NCBI RefSeq assembly: GCF_014650775.1
Contig: NZ_BMVP01000001.1
Span: 62,001 to 126,000 of the forward strand
DNA: 64,000 bases
Reading direction: 5' to 3'
DNA from: Streptomyces cirratus
GTDB lineage: Bacteria; Actinomycetota; Actinomycetes; Streptomycetales; Streptomycetaceae
Below are positions 1-8,818 of this stretch, in pieces; position 1 is the stretch's first letter; every line of letters begins with the position of its first letter. The notes beneath the pieces are model-generated. The model searched no databases and was not told the origin of the DNA. It saw nothing but the letters and a program-made list of their open reading frames with translations. The position numbers and the translations under genes are program-made.

Positions 1-1
1 C

Positions 2-2074
2 CAGAGCGACCTGCGCCTCGCGCTCCTGCTCAACGCCGTGAGCCCCGCGGTCGGCGGTGTGCTCGTGCGCGGTGAGAAGGGCACCGCCAAGTCCACCGCC
101 GTCCGCGCGCTGTCAGCGCTGCTGCCGCAGGTGGACGTCGTACCCGGATGCCGCTTCTCGTGCGCACCGGGCGCCCCCGATCCCGCCTGCCCCGACGGCC
201 CCCACGAGCCCGGCCCCGGCACCGCCCGGCCCGCGCGGATGGTGGAGCTGCCCGTCGGCGCCTCCGAGGACCGCCTCGTCGGCGCCCTCGACATCGAACG
301 GGCCCTCGCCGAGGGCGTGAAGGCCTTCGAGCCGGGCCTGCTCGCCGACGCCCACCGCGGCATCCTCTACGTCGACGAGGTCAACCTCCTCCACGACCAC
401 CTCATCGACCTGCTCCTGGACGCCGCCGCGATGGGCGCCTCCTACGTCGAGCGCGAGGGCGTCTCCGTCCGCCACGCGGCCCGCTTCCTCCTCGTCGGCA
501 CGATGAACCCCGAGGAGGGCGAGCTCCGCCCCCAGCTCCTGGACCGGTTCGGGCTCACCGTCGAGGTCGCGGCCTCGCGCGAGCCCGCCCAGCGCGTCGA
601 GGTGGTGCGCCGCAGGCTGGCGTACGAGGACGACCCCGCGGGTTTCGCGAGCCGCTGGGCCGACGACGAGCGGGAGATCCGGGCCCGGGTGGTGGCCGCG
701 CGGGCGCTGCTGCCGAAGGTGGTGCTCGGCGACACCTCGCTGCTCCGGATCGCCGCCACCTGCGCCGGCTTCGAGGTCGACGGCATGCGGGCCGACATCG
801 TGATGGCCCGCACCGCGACGGCCCTGGCCGCCTGGGCCGGGCGGACCGAGGTGCGCAAGGAGGACGTGCGGCAGGCCGCGCTGCTGGCGCTCCCCCACCG
901 GCGCCGCCGCAACCCGTTCGACGCTCCCGGCCTGGACGAGGACCAGCTGGACCGGATCCTGGACGGGTTCCCCGACGACGAGCCGGAGCCCGACCCGGAG
1001 CCGGAACCGGAGCCGGGTGGCCCGGACGACAACGGCGACGGCCCCGACGGCGGCGGGCAGCGGCCCCCGCAGGACGGCGGCCCCGACCAGCCGTCCGAAG
1101 CACCCCCGGCGGAGCCCGGGCAGGAGCCCCGGCCCGACACCGGCTCCCCGGCCCAGGACCCGGAGCCGGCCCGGGCGGACGCCCCCGCGGACTCCCCCGC
1201 CGCCGGCGCGCCCGAACAGGCGCCCGTACGGGCCGCCGAGCCCTTCCGGACCAAGGTGCTGAGCGTGCCCGGCCTCGGCGAGGGCGCGGCCGGCCGCCGC
1301 TCCCGCGCCCGGACCGCCCACGGCCGCACCACCGGCTCCCAGCGCCCCCGCGGCCAGCTGACGAAGCTGCACCTGGCCGCGACCGTCCAGGCCGCCGCGC
1401 CGCACCAGAAGGCGCGCGGGCGCAACGGGCGCGGGCTGGTCGTGCGCAAGGACGACCTGCGACAGGCGACCCGCGAGGGCCGTGAGGGCAACCTCGTCCT
1501 GTTCCTCGTGGACGCCTCGGGGTCGATGGCCGCCCGGCAGCGCATGAGCGCGGTCAAGGGCGCCGTGCTGTCGCTGCTCCTCGACGCCTACCAGCGCCGC
1601 GACAAGGTCGGTCTGATCACCTTCCGCGGCCGGGGCGCCGAGCTGGCGCTGCCCCCGACCTCCTCGGTGGACGCGGCGGCGGCCCGGCTGGAGCAGTTGC
1701 CGACCGGTGGGCGGACCCCGCTGGCGGCCGGGCTGCTCAAAGCCCATGAGGTGCTGCGGATCGAGCGGTTGCGCGACCCCTCGCGCCGGCCGCTGCTCGT
1801 GGTCGTCACCGACGGGCGGGCCACGTCGGCCGGCGAGCTCGGCGGGGACCCGCGCGAGCTCTCGGGCCGCAGTGCGCGGATGCTGGCCGCGCAGGGGCTG
1901 ACCTCGGTGGTCGTGGACTGTGAGACGGGTCCGGTCCGGCTCGGGCTGGCCGGGGCGCTGGCCGCCGACCTCGGTGGGCCGGCCGTCACGCTCGACGGGC
2001 TGCGGGCCGACTCGCTGGCCGGCCTCGTGAACAACGTACGTACCGCATCGGATACCTCCAGGAGGGCCGCTTAA
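2..2074 (+). CDS. Putative cobaltochelatase, fused ChlI (AAA+) and ChlD (VWA) subunits; 5' truncated by the window
   Basis: The reading frame is already open at base 2, so the true start lies upstream. About 690 residues are visible. The N-terminal AAA+ part has Walker A GEKGTAKST (near visible residue 23) and Walker B ILYVDEVNLL (near 120). A Pro/Glu/Asp-rich linker of roughly 100 residues follows. The C-terminal VWA domain carries the MIDAS motif DASGSM (near 500). This I/D fusion energises metal insertion together with a large CobN/ChlH subunit. The next genes are cobO and cobB, so cobalt insertion into hydrogenobyrinate diamide fits better than magnesium insertion into a porphyrin. Its TAA stop overlaps the cobO start (TAATG), which implies translational coupling. 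Confidence 0.9.
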   Translation, partial: QSDLRLALLLNAVSPAVGGVLVRGEKGTAKSTAVRALSALLPQVDVVPGCRFSCAPGAPDPACPDGPHEPGPGTARPARMVELPVGASEDRLVGALDIERALAEGVKAFEPGLLADAHRGILYVDEVNLLHDHLIDLLLDAAAMGASYVEREGVSVRHAARFLLVGTMNPEEGELRPQLLDRFGLTVEVAASREPAQRVEVVRRRLAYEDDPAGFASRWADDEREIRARVVAARALLPKVVLGDTSLLRIAATCAGFEVDGMRADIVMARTATALAAWAGRTEVRKEDVRQAALLALPHRRRRNPFDAPGLDEDQLDRILDGFPDDEPEPDPEPEPEPGGPDDNGDGPDGGGQRPPQDGGPDQPSEAPPAEPGQEPRPDTGSPAQDPEPARADAPADSPAAGAPEQAPVRAAEPFRTKVLSVPGLGEGAAGRRSRARTAHGRTTGSQRPRGQLTKLHLAATVQAAAPHQKARGRNGRGLVVRKDDLRQATREGREGNLVLFLVDASGSMAARQRMSAVKGAVLSLLLDAYQRRDKVGLITFRGRGAELALPPTSSVDAAAARLEQLPTGGRTPLAAGLLKAHEVLRIERLRDPSRRPLLVVVTDGRATSAGELGGDPRELSGRSARMLAAQGLTSVVVDCETGPVRLGLAGALAADLGGPAVTLDGLRADSLAGLVNNVRTASDTSRRAA

Positions 2075-2673
2075 TGCCACAGGGACAGCCGACCGTCGTT
2101 CCGGACGACGGACTCACGACGCGTCAGCGCCGCAACCGGCCGCTGGTCTTCGTCCACACCGGCCCCGGCAAGGGCAAGTCGACCGCGGCCTTCGGGCTGG
2201 CGCTGCGCGCCTGGAACCAGGGCTGGCCGGTCGGGGTGTTCCAGTTCGTCAAGTCGGCGAAGTGGAAGGTCGGCGAGGAGAACGCGCTCAAGGTGCTCGG
2301 GGCCTCCGGCGAGGGCGGCCCCGTCGTCTGGCACAAGATGGGCGAGGGCTGGTCCTGGGTGCAGCGCGACGCGCAGCTCGACAACGAGCAGGCGGCGAAG
2401 GAGGGCTGGGAGCAGGTCAAGCGGGACCTTGCCGCCGAGACGCACCGGCTGTACGTGCTGGACGAGTTCGCGTACCCGATGCACTGGGGCTGGATCGATG
2501 TGGACGAGGTGATCGAGGTGCTGCGCGGCCGTCCCGGCACGCAGCACGTGGTCATCACGGGCCGCAACGCGCCGGAGAAGCTCGTGGAGTTCGCCGATCT
2601 GGTCACCGAGATGACCAAGGTCAAGCACCCCATGGACGCCGGCCAGAAGGGCCAGAAGGGCATCGAGTGGTGA
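2074..2673 (+). CDS. cobO: Cob(I)yrinic acid a,c-diamide adenosyltransferase
   Basis: The 199-residue product has the normal length for CobO/BtuR. It transfers the 5'-deoxyadenosyl group of ATP to the cobalt of cob(I)yrinic acid diamide in the cytoplasm. The P-loop GPGKGKST is at residues 30-37, and the family LDEF segment is near 128-131. The ATG overlaps the stop of the chelatase gene by one base, and its own end overlaps the cobB start. The three therefore look like one cobalamin operon. No alternative function is likely. Confidence 0.96.
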   Translation: MPQGQPTVVPDDGLTTRQRRNRPLVFVHTGPGKGKSTAAFGLALRAWNQGWPVGVFQFVKSAKWKVGEENALKVLGASGEGGPVVWHKMGEGWSWVQRDAQLDNEQAAKEGWEQVKRDLAAETHRLYVLDEFAYPMHWGWIDVDEVIEVLRGRPGTQHVVITGRNAPEKLVEFADLVTEMTKVKHPMDAGQKGQKGIEW

Positions 2674-4079
2674 ACTCGCTCCACATGCCGCGGCTGGTGA
2701 TCGCCGCGCCGTCCTCCGGGAGCGGCAAGACCACCGTGGCGACGGGCCTGATGGCGGCCTTCGCGGAACGCGGCCTCGCCGTGTCCCCGCACAAGGCCGG
2801 GCCCGACTACATCGACCCCGGCTACCACGCGCTGGCCACCGGCCGGCCGGGGCGGAACCTGGACGCCTTCATGTGCGGGACGGAGCTGGTCGCGCCGCTG
2901 TTCGCCCACGGGGCGGCGGGGTGCGACCTGGCGGTCGTCGAGGGCGTGATGGGCCTGTACGACGGGGCCGCGGGGCGCGGTGAGCTGGCGTCGACGGCGC
3001 AGGTCGCGAAGTTGCTGCGGGCGCCGGTGGTGCTGGTCGTGGACGCCTCGTCGCAGTCGCGGTCGGTGGCGGCGCTGGTGCACGGTTTCGCGTCCTTCGA
3101 CCCCCAGGTGCGCCTGGGCGGGGTGATCCTCAACAAGGTCGGCTCCGACCGGCACGAGATGATGCTGAGGGAGGCACTGGAGGAGGCCGGGATGCCGGTC
3201 CTGGGCGTCCTGCGGCGGGCCCCCCAGGTGGCGGCCCCGTCGCGGCACCTGGGGCTGGTCCCGGTCGCCGAACGCCGCGCCGACGCCGTCTCCTCGGTCG
3301 CCGCCCTTGCGGCCCAGGTCCGCGCCGGCTGCGACCTGGAAGCCCTCATGTCCCTGGCCCGCACGGCCCCGCCGCTGGACTGCGAAGCCTGGTCCCCGGA
3401 GCGGTCCCTGGATCCGCGTGATCCGGCCCCGTCGGCGGTCGAGGCGCGGGACCTGGGACAGAGCCCCGGCCGACGACCGGTCATCGCGGTCGCGGGCGGC
3501 CCGGCCTTCACGTTCTCCTACGCGGAGCACGCCGAACTCCTCACCGCCGCCGGCGCGGACGTCGTCACCTTCGACCCGCTCCGGGACGAGGCCCTGCCGG
3601 ACGCGACCACCGGCCTGGTGATCGGCGGTGGATTCCCCGAGGTCTACGCCCCCGAGCTGTCCGCCAACGCCCCCCTGCGCCGCGCCGTCGCCGACTTCGC
3701 CGCGGCGGGCGGCCCCGTGGCGGCCGAGTGCGCCGGCCTGCTGTACCTCGCGCGGTCCCTGGACGGGAAGCCGATGTGCGGGGTGCTCGACGCCGACGCG
3801 CGGATGTCGGAGCGGCTGACGCTGGGCTACCGCGAGGCGGTGGCGGTGTCGGACAGCGCGCTCGCCGCCACCGGGACCCGGCTGCGGGGGCACGAGTTCC
3901 ACCGGACGGTGATCGAGCCCGGCGCCGGAGCGGCCCCCGCCTGGGGCTTCACGCATCCCGAACGCCGCGTCGAGGGCTTCGTCCAGGGCGCAGTACACGC
4001 CAGCTACCTGCACACGCACTGGGCGGCGCAGCCGTCCGTCGCCCGGCGGTTCGCACGAGCCGCAGCGGCCCGGCGGTGA
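2670..4079 (+). CDS. cobB: Cobyrinic acid a,c-diamide synthase
   Basis: This amidotransferase amidates the a and c side chains of (hydrogeno)byrinate using glutamine and ATP. The N-terminal dethiobiotin-synthase-like domain has the P-loop APSSGSGKT at residues 13-21. The C-terminal class I glutaminase domain has its nucleophilic Cys in AECAGLLYL (near 354) and the His-rich HASYLHTHW end motif (near 445). The GTG at 2670 is chosen because AGAAGGG lies nine bases upstream and it overlaps the cobO stop. GTG 2667 and ATG 2685 are in-frame alternatives. Length is 469 residues, normal for the family. It is the third gene of the cob run. Confidence 0.95.
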   Translation: MNSLHMPRLVIAAPSSGSGKTTVATGLMAAFAERGLAVSPHKAGPDYIDPGYHALATGRPGRNLDAFMCGTELVAPLFAHGAAGCDLAVVEGVMGLYDGAAGRGELASTAQVAKLLRAPVVLVVDASSQSRSVAALVHGFASFDPQVRLGGVILNKVGSDRHEMMLREALEEAGMPVLGVLRRAPQVAAPSRHLGLVPVAERRADAVSSVAALAAQVRAGCDLEALMSLARTAPPLDCEAWSPERSLDPRDPAPSAVEARDLGQSPGRRPVIAVAGGPAFTFSYAEHAELLTAAGADVVTFDPLRDEALPDATTGLVIGGGFPEVYAPELSANAPLRRAVADFAAAGGPVAAECAGLLYLARSLDGKPMCGVLDADARMSERLTLGYREAVAVSDSALAATGTRLRGHEFHRTVIEPGAGAAPAWGFTHPERRVEGFVQGAVHASYLHTHWAAQPSVARRFARAAAARR

Positions 4080-4081
4080 GC

Positions 4082-4852
4082 TCAGTCCGCGAGGCCGACC
4101 ACGAGCCAGATCCCGGCCACCCCGCCCACCGTGCACAGCAGCGTGGACAGGGCGGGGTGCCGGTGGTGCGCCTCGGGCAGGATCTCGGCGGCGGCCAGGT
4201 AGAGCAGGACGCCCGCGAAGAAGCCGAGGTACGCCCCGAGCGGTTCCTCCGGAAGGGTGAACAGCAGTGTGGAGGCGGCGCCCACGACCGGCGCGAGGGC
4301 GTCCGCGAACAGCATCGCCAGCGCCTTGCGGCGGGCGTTGCCGTAGAGGCTGGTGAGCGTGTACGTGTTGAAGCCGTCGGCGAAGTCGTGCGTGACGACG
4401 GCGAGGGCGACGGCCACGCCCATCCCGCCGCCGACCTGGAACGCGGCGCCCAGGGCCACCCCGTCGGCGAGGCTGTGGCCGACCATGGCGGCGGCCGCGG
4501 TGAGCCCGACCTCCGGGGCGCGGTGCACGTGGTCGCGCGTGGCCCCGTGCGCGCCGTTCGCCCCGTTCGCCCCGTTCGCCGCCCCGTGCGCGGCCTGCCG
4601 TACCGCGAGCAGGCGCTCGCCGACGTGGGCGAGCAGGAAGCCGGCGACGAACAGCAGCAGGGCGAGCGGCACGCCGAACACCTCGTCGCCCGCCGCCCGC
4701 ATCGCCTCGGGGAGCAGGTCCAGGCCCACGACGCCGAGCATCAGCCCGCCGGCCAAGCCCAGCACGAGGTGGCGCCGGTCGGTGACGCGCTGCGCCGTCC
4801 ATCCGCCCGCCAGGGTCATCAGGAACGCGCCCAACGCCACGATCACGGCCAT
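4082..4852 (-). CDS. ZIP family divalent metal transporter
   Basis: The 256-residue membrane protein has about eight hydrophobic segments. The ZIP signature appears as HSLADGVALG in the central helix, followed by THDFADGFN in the next one. A His-containing LPEAHH motif lies before the last helices. The loop between the third and fourth helices has an NGANGANGAHG repeat. ZIP proteins bring zinc, iron or related metals into the cytoplasm. The start at 4852 is preferred over 4939 because AGGGG precedes it. It is convergent with cobB and divergent from the CobE-CobC gene, so cobalt or zinc supply is a plausible inference but substrate is not shown. Confidence 0.85.
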   Translation of the reverse strand: MAVIVALGAFLMTLAGGWTAQRVTDRRHLVLGLAGGLMLGVVGLDLLPEAMRAAGDEVFGVPLALLLFVAGFLLAHVGERLLAVRQAAHGAANGANGANGAHGATRDHVHRAPEVGLTAAAAMVGHSLADGVALGAAFQVGGGMGVAVALAVVTHDFADGFNTYTLTSLYGNARRKALAMLFADALAPVVGAASTLLFTLPEEPLGAYLGFFAGVLLYLAAAEILPEAHHRHPALSTLLCTVGGVAGIWLVVGLAD

Positions 4853-4938
4853 GTGCCCCTGAATACCGATTGTCGGGGCCGCGCGCACTTCCCCGCGCGG
4901 GCCGGGCACGCAGACGTATGGACGAAGGCGGGCCGACA

Positions 4939-6393
4939 ATGACCCGACAGGACGACGGAGGGAGGGCCCCGGTGGGCGAGTACGCGACCCGGCTGGTGGT
5001 CGGGGTGGGCGGACGTGCGGGTGTCTCCGTGGCGGAGGTCTGTGCGCTGGTCGAGGAGACGCTGCGGGGCGCGGGGCTGGCCACGGACGCGGTGACGGCC
5101 CTGGCCACGGTGGAGCCGAAGACGAAGGAAGCGGGCATCGCGGGGGCGGCGGAACGTTTCGGCGTGCCGTTGCTCGGCTACCCCGCGGAGAAGCTGGCCG
5201 GCATCCCGGTGCCGCACCCCTCGGACGCGGCGCGCGACGCCGCCGGCACCGCCTCGGTGGCGGAGGCCGCGGCGCTCGCGGGGGGCGGGGAACTCCTCGT
5301 GCCCAAACGCCGGTCGGTGGCGGCGACCTGCGCCGTCGCCACCGCGCAGGGGCACGACCTGCGCCATCACGGGGACGCGGAGGTGCGGGACGCGGACGGG
5401 GCGCTGGTCGACCTGGCGGTCAACGTACGGGCGCACACGCCCCCGGAGTGGCTCAAGCAGCGGATCGCCGCCTCCCTCGGGGACCTCGCCGCGTACCCGG
5501 ACGGCCGGGCGGCCCGTGCGGCCGTGGCGGAGCGGCACGGGCTGCCGGCCGGGCGGGTGCTGCTGACGGCGGGGGCGGCGGAGGCGTTCGTTCTGATCGC
5601 GCGGGCGCTGGGCGCCGAACGGCCGGTGGTGGTGCATCCGCAGTTCACCGAGCCGGAGGCGGCCCTGCGGGACGCCGGCCACCAGGTCGAGCGGGTGGTG
5701 CTGCGAGCGGCGGACGGGTTCCGGCTGGACCCGGCGGCGGTGCCGGAGGAGGCCGACCTGGTGGTGGTCGGGAACCCGACCAACCCGACGTCGGTGCTCC
5801 ACCCGGCGGCCACCCTGGCGGCGCTGGCCCGGCCGGGCCGGATCCTGGTGGTGGACGAGGCGTTCATGGACGCGGTCCCGGGTGAACGGGAGGCGCTGGC
5901 CGGGCGGACGGACGTGCCGGGGCTGGTGGTGCTGCGCAGCCTGACCAAGACCTGGGGGCTGGCGGGGCTGCGGATCGGGTACGTGCTGGCCGAGCCGGAG
6001 GTGATCACGAAGCTGGCGGCGGCGCAGCCGCTGTGGCCGGTGTCCACCCCGGCCCTGGTGGCGGCGCAGGCGTGCATGACGCCGCAGGCGTTGGCGGAGG
6101 CGGAGGCGGTGGCACGGCAGATCGCGGTGGACCGGGCGCATCTGCTGGCGGGGCTGGCGGAGTTCGAGGAGGTCTCGGTGTCGGGGGTGGCCGAGGGGCC
6201 GTTCGTCCTGATCCGGGTCGCCGGCGCCGAACAGGTCCGCAGCCGCCTGCGCGCGCTGGGCTTCGCGGTCCGCCGCGGGGACACCTTCCCGGGCCTGGAC
6301 GCCTCCTGGCTCCGCCTGGCGGTCCGCGACCGCCCCACAACGGGCCGCCTCCTCCAGGCCCTCGACCACGCCCTCGCGCTGGCCGCGCGCTGA
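4939..6393 (+). CDS. cobC: CobE/CbiG_C domain fused to CobC-like PLP-dependent enzyme
   Basis: The protein is 484 residues. The first 140 or so resemble the CobE/CbiG C-terminal domain, with the VGVGGRAGVS start and the VEPKTKEAG motif. The rest is a fold type I aminotransferase related to HisC and to threonine-phosphate decarboxylase CobD/CobC. The Schiff-base lysine is K337 in SLTKTWGLAGLRIGY, and NPTNPTS is the preceding substrate motif. The combination matches the Mycobacterium Rv2231c-type CobC family. It probably supplies the aminopropanol linker of cobalamin. ATG 4939 is chosen since GAAGG lies about ten bases upstream; ATG 4918 is possible. Confidence 0.88.
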   Translation: MTRQDDGGRAPVGEYATRLVVGVGGRAGVSVAEVCALVEETLRGAGLATDAVTALATVEPKTKEAGIAGAAERFGVPLLGYPAEKLAGIPVPHPSDAARDAAGTASVAEAAALAGGGELLVPKRRSVAATCAVATAQGHDLRHHGDAEVRDADGALVDLAVNVRAHTPPEWLKQRIAASLGDLAAYPDGRAARAAVAERHGLPAGRVLLTAGAAEAFVLIARALGAERPVVVHPQFTEPEAALRDAGHQVERVVLRAADGFRLDPAAVPEEADLVVVGNPTNPTSVLHPAATLAALARPGRILVVDEAFMDAVPGEREALAGRTDVPGLVVLRSLTKTWGLAGLRIGYVLAEPEVITKLAAAQPLWPVSTPALVAAQACMTPQALAEAEAVARQIAVDRAHLLAGLAEFEEVSVSGVAEGPFVLIRVAGAEQVRSRLRALGFAVRRGDTFPGLDASWLRLAVRDRPTTGRLLQALDHALALAAR

Positions 6394-6498
6394 GCCGGCC
6401 CCGCAGCGCCCCCGCCCGGCCGGCCCGGGTCGCCTGGCGGGGCCCCCGCCCGTGGGGGAGGATTCGGGAGTAGGAGTCGTGATCACGGGGGTGGCAGG

Positions 6499-7716
6499 GT
6501 GAAGGCGCTCGGGAAGATAGGCGCGGGGCTCGGTGGGCTGGTGCTGGTGGGTGGGGCCGTGTGGGCCGTGCCCGTGGTGTTCGGCAAGGGCGGCGGGGGC
6601 GCGGCCGAGCAGCGGCTCGGGGCCGAGCCCGGGCGGGACGCGCCGGCCGCGAAAGGGGGCAAGCCGTTTACGCTGGTGGCGACCGGGGACCTGATCCCGT
6701 ACCCCTCGATCATCCAGCGCGCGGCGGACGATGCCCAAGGCACCGGCCAGAGCCACGACTTCCGCAAGATACTGGCCGGCGTCAAGCCCATCGTCTCCGC
6801 CGCCGACCTGGCGATATGCCACCACGAGATACCGTACGGGCCGCCCGGCGGCCCCTACACCGGCTATCCCGCCTTCAAGGCTCCGCACCAGCTGGCCGAC
6901 GCCCTCAAGGACGCCGGGTACGACAGCTGCTCCACCGCCTCCAACCACACCCTGGACGCCGGCTACGACGGCCTCGCCCGCACCCTCGACAACCTCGACC
7001 GCGTCGGCCTCAAGCACGTCGGCTCGGCCCGCAGGGCCGAGGAGGCCGCCACCCCCGCCGTGCTCCAGGCCGGCGGTGCGAAGGTCGCCCAGCTGGACTA
7101 CACCTACGGGACGAACGGGATACCGCTCCCGGCAGGCAAGCCCTGGTCCGTCAACCTCATCGACCAGAACCGGATCATCGCCGACGCCCGGGCCGCCCGC
7201 GCGGCCGGCGCGAACGTCGTCGTCCTCAGCGTCCACTGGGGCACGGAGTGGCAGACCGCGCCGGACCAGCAGCAGAGCGACCTGGCCCAGGCGCTGACCG
7301 CCTCCCGCTCCCCCGACGGACTCCCCGACATCGATCTGATCATCGGAACGCACAACCACGTGCCGCAGCCCTACGAGAAGATCAACGGCACGTGGGTGGT
7401 CTACGGCATGGGCGACCAGGTCGCCAGCTTCTACGAGCCCGCCCAGCTGCGCGGCAACATGTCCTCGGTGCCCCGCTTCACCTTCGCGCCGAACGCCGCG
7501 CACCCGGGACGCTGGGAGGTGGTGAAGGCCGAATACCTCACGCAGTACTCGGACATGGGGCCTCCGTTCCGGGTCGTGTGCGCCTCCTGCGCCGCCGACG
7601 ACGGCTCGCTGAGCGCCGCCAAGCGGAGCGAGTACGCGCGCGTCGACCAGCAGGTCACCGCCGCCGTGACGTCCCGCGGCGCGAGCACCCAGGGGCTGGA
7701 GCACGTCACCCGCTGA
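6499..7716 (+). CDS. CapA-type metallophosphatase-fold protein (PgsA/CapA family), membrane anchored
   Basis: The 405-residue protein begins with a single hydrophobic N-terminal segment (about residues 8-31), so it is anchored or exported. The CapA fold follows, with ATGDLIPYPS, SNHTLDAGYDG, SVHWGTEW and GTHNHVPQP, all typical metal-site blocks. CapA proteins take part in poly-gamma-glutamate or capsule handling in bacilli. In Streptomyces the role is not known. GTG 6499 is preceded by a G-rich site. It converges with the LAETG-anchored protein gene with only three bases between the stops. Confidence 0.8.
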   Translation: MKALGKIGAGLGGLVLVGGAVWAVPVVFGKGGGGAAEQRLGAEPGRDAPAAKGGKPFTLVATGDLIPYPSIIQRAADDAQGTGQSHDFRKILAGVKPIVSAADLAICHHEIPYGPPGGPYTGYPAFKAPHQLADALKDAGYDSCSTASNHTLDAGYDGLARTLDNLDRVGLKHVGSARRAEEAATPAVLQAGGAKVAQLDYTYGTNGIPLPAGKPWSVNLIDQNRIIADARAARAAGANVVVLSVHWGTEWQTAPDQQQSDLAQALTASRSPDGLPDIDLIIGTHNHVPQPYEKINGTWVVYGMGDQVASFYEPAQLRGNMSSVPRFTFAPNAAHPGRWEVVKAEYLTQYSDMGPPFRVVCASCAADDGSLSAAKRSEYARVDQQVTAAVTSRGASTQGLEHVTR

Positions 7717-7719
7717 GCG

Positions 7720-8610
7720 CTACGAGGCCCTGCCGCGCCGGGTGAGGACCACGGCGCCCCCGCCGACGCCCAGCAGCAGCGCCCCGCCCGCCAGGTAGGG
7801 GGTCGCCGAACCGCCGCCCGTCTCCGCGAGTCCTGCGGGACTGGCGGGCCCCGTCTGGGCCTTGACGTCGGCGGGAGCGTTCGGGGCCGGGGCCGCCGGG
7901 GCCTCGCAGTGCGCCTCCGCCAGGACCACCTCGCCGTCGACCTGCGCCACGTTCAGGTTCAGCGGGTTCACCGCGACCTTGAGGCGCAGGGCGGCCGCGG
8001 CGGCCGTCGTGGAGGTGGTCTGCGTCCCGGACAGCTCCAGGTTCACCAGACCCACCCCGGGGACCTCGACCTTGGTGGGGCCGCCCGCCGACAGCGTGAC
8101 CTTCTTGCCGAGGACGGTGACGGCCCCGAGCACGTTCGACGTGGCCACCGGCTTGCGGCCGGCCTCGCAGACCGCCTTGGAGGTGACCTTCTCGACCCGG
8201 ATCAGCGAGAGCAGCGGCAGTCCGGGCACGTGCACCTCGGCGTTGGCGAGGTTGGACTCCGCCTGGGCGCGGTGGGCGTCCGCGGTCGCCTTGGCGGTGG
8301 CCACGTCCGCCCGCAGGACGCTGACCGGCTTGCCCTGTTCGGCCCCGTCCAGGGTCACCGTGAGGGCGGTCTTCTCGGCCGCTGCGGGGGCGCTGACCTC
8401 GTTCAGGGTGGCCTGGAGCGGCACGTGCACGGCTTTGCCCAGCAGGCCGACGTCGAGACCGGCGCGCAGGACGACGGCGCCGGCCTTGCCCCCGCTCGCC
8501 GGGCCGGTGCCGGAGCCGCCGGTGGCGGAGGCGGGCGACGCGGTGAGCAGGGCTACCGCCCCCGTGGCGAGCAGGGCGGCCGCGGGCATGCGGAAGGTGT
8601 TGCTGTTCAA
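7720..8610 (-). CDS. LAETG-anchored cell-wall protein (SCO1860-like)
   Basis: The protein is about 296 residues if TTG 8610 is used; CCGGGGG lies upstream of this codon. ATG 8670 and ATG 8589 are in frame too. A signal peptide ends near ASPASA. The body is Ala/Val-rich with paired Cys residues and no known enzyme motif. The C-terminus is a sortase signal, LAETGGG, then a hydrophobic stretch and RRGRAS, so a class E sortase should link it to peptidoglycan. I recall an SCO1860 family of this type near cobalamin genes in other Streptomyces. Its function is unknown. Confidence 0.8.
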   Translation of the reverse strand: MNSNTFRMPAAALLATGAVALLTASPASATGGSGTGPASGGKAGAVVLRAGLDVGLLGKAVHVPLQATLNEVSAPAAAEKTALTVTLDGAEQGKPVSVLRADVATAKATADAHRAQAESNLANAEVHVPGLPLLSLIRVEKVTSKAVCEAGRKPVATSNVLGAVTVLGKKVTLSAGGPTKVEVPGVGLVNLELSGTQTTSTTAAAAALRLKVAVNPLNLNVAQVDGEVVLAEAHCEAPAAPAPNAPADVKAQTGPASPAGLAETGGGSATPYLAGGALLLGVGGGAVVLTRRGRAS

Positions 8611-8818
8611 GGTGGTGGAACCCCCGGGGAGTTGGGTGCCGTCGCGCGGCCAATGGGGGACATCGCGCACGCCGACGGCTTCGACCCCCGGATTCTTTAA
8701 GCACTGTGGGTGAACGGGGGTACGCCTGAGGTGACTTCACCCCAAAGGGTGGTTTCCGCCCGGGTGTGCGAATCATTCGCCCCAGAGGGAACGGGAGTTC
8801 CTCCTGACACGGCCCGCC

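Noticed and set aside
113..2080. Long minus-strand open frame across the cobaltochelatase gene
   Set aside because: It is the antisense shadow of a GC-rich gene with clear AAA+ and VWA motifs, and its product has biased composition with no domain. Similar frames at 2124-5138, 14118-15428 and 46950-48182 were left out for the same reason.
1..4950. Cobalamin riboswitch within the cob cluster
   Set aside because: No intergenic space of the needed size with a B12-box-like core was found; the genes overlap and the cobC upstream is short.
8705..8715. PHO-box unit GTTCACCCACA upstream of the LAETG protein
   Set aside because: Only one unit fits; the bases 11 positions away on either side do not repeat it.
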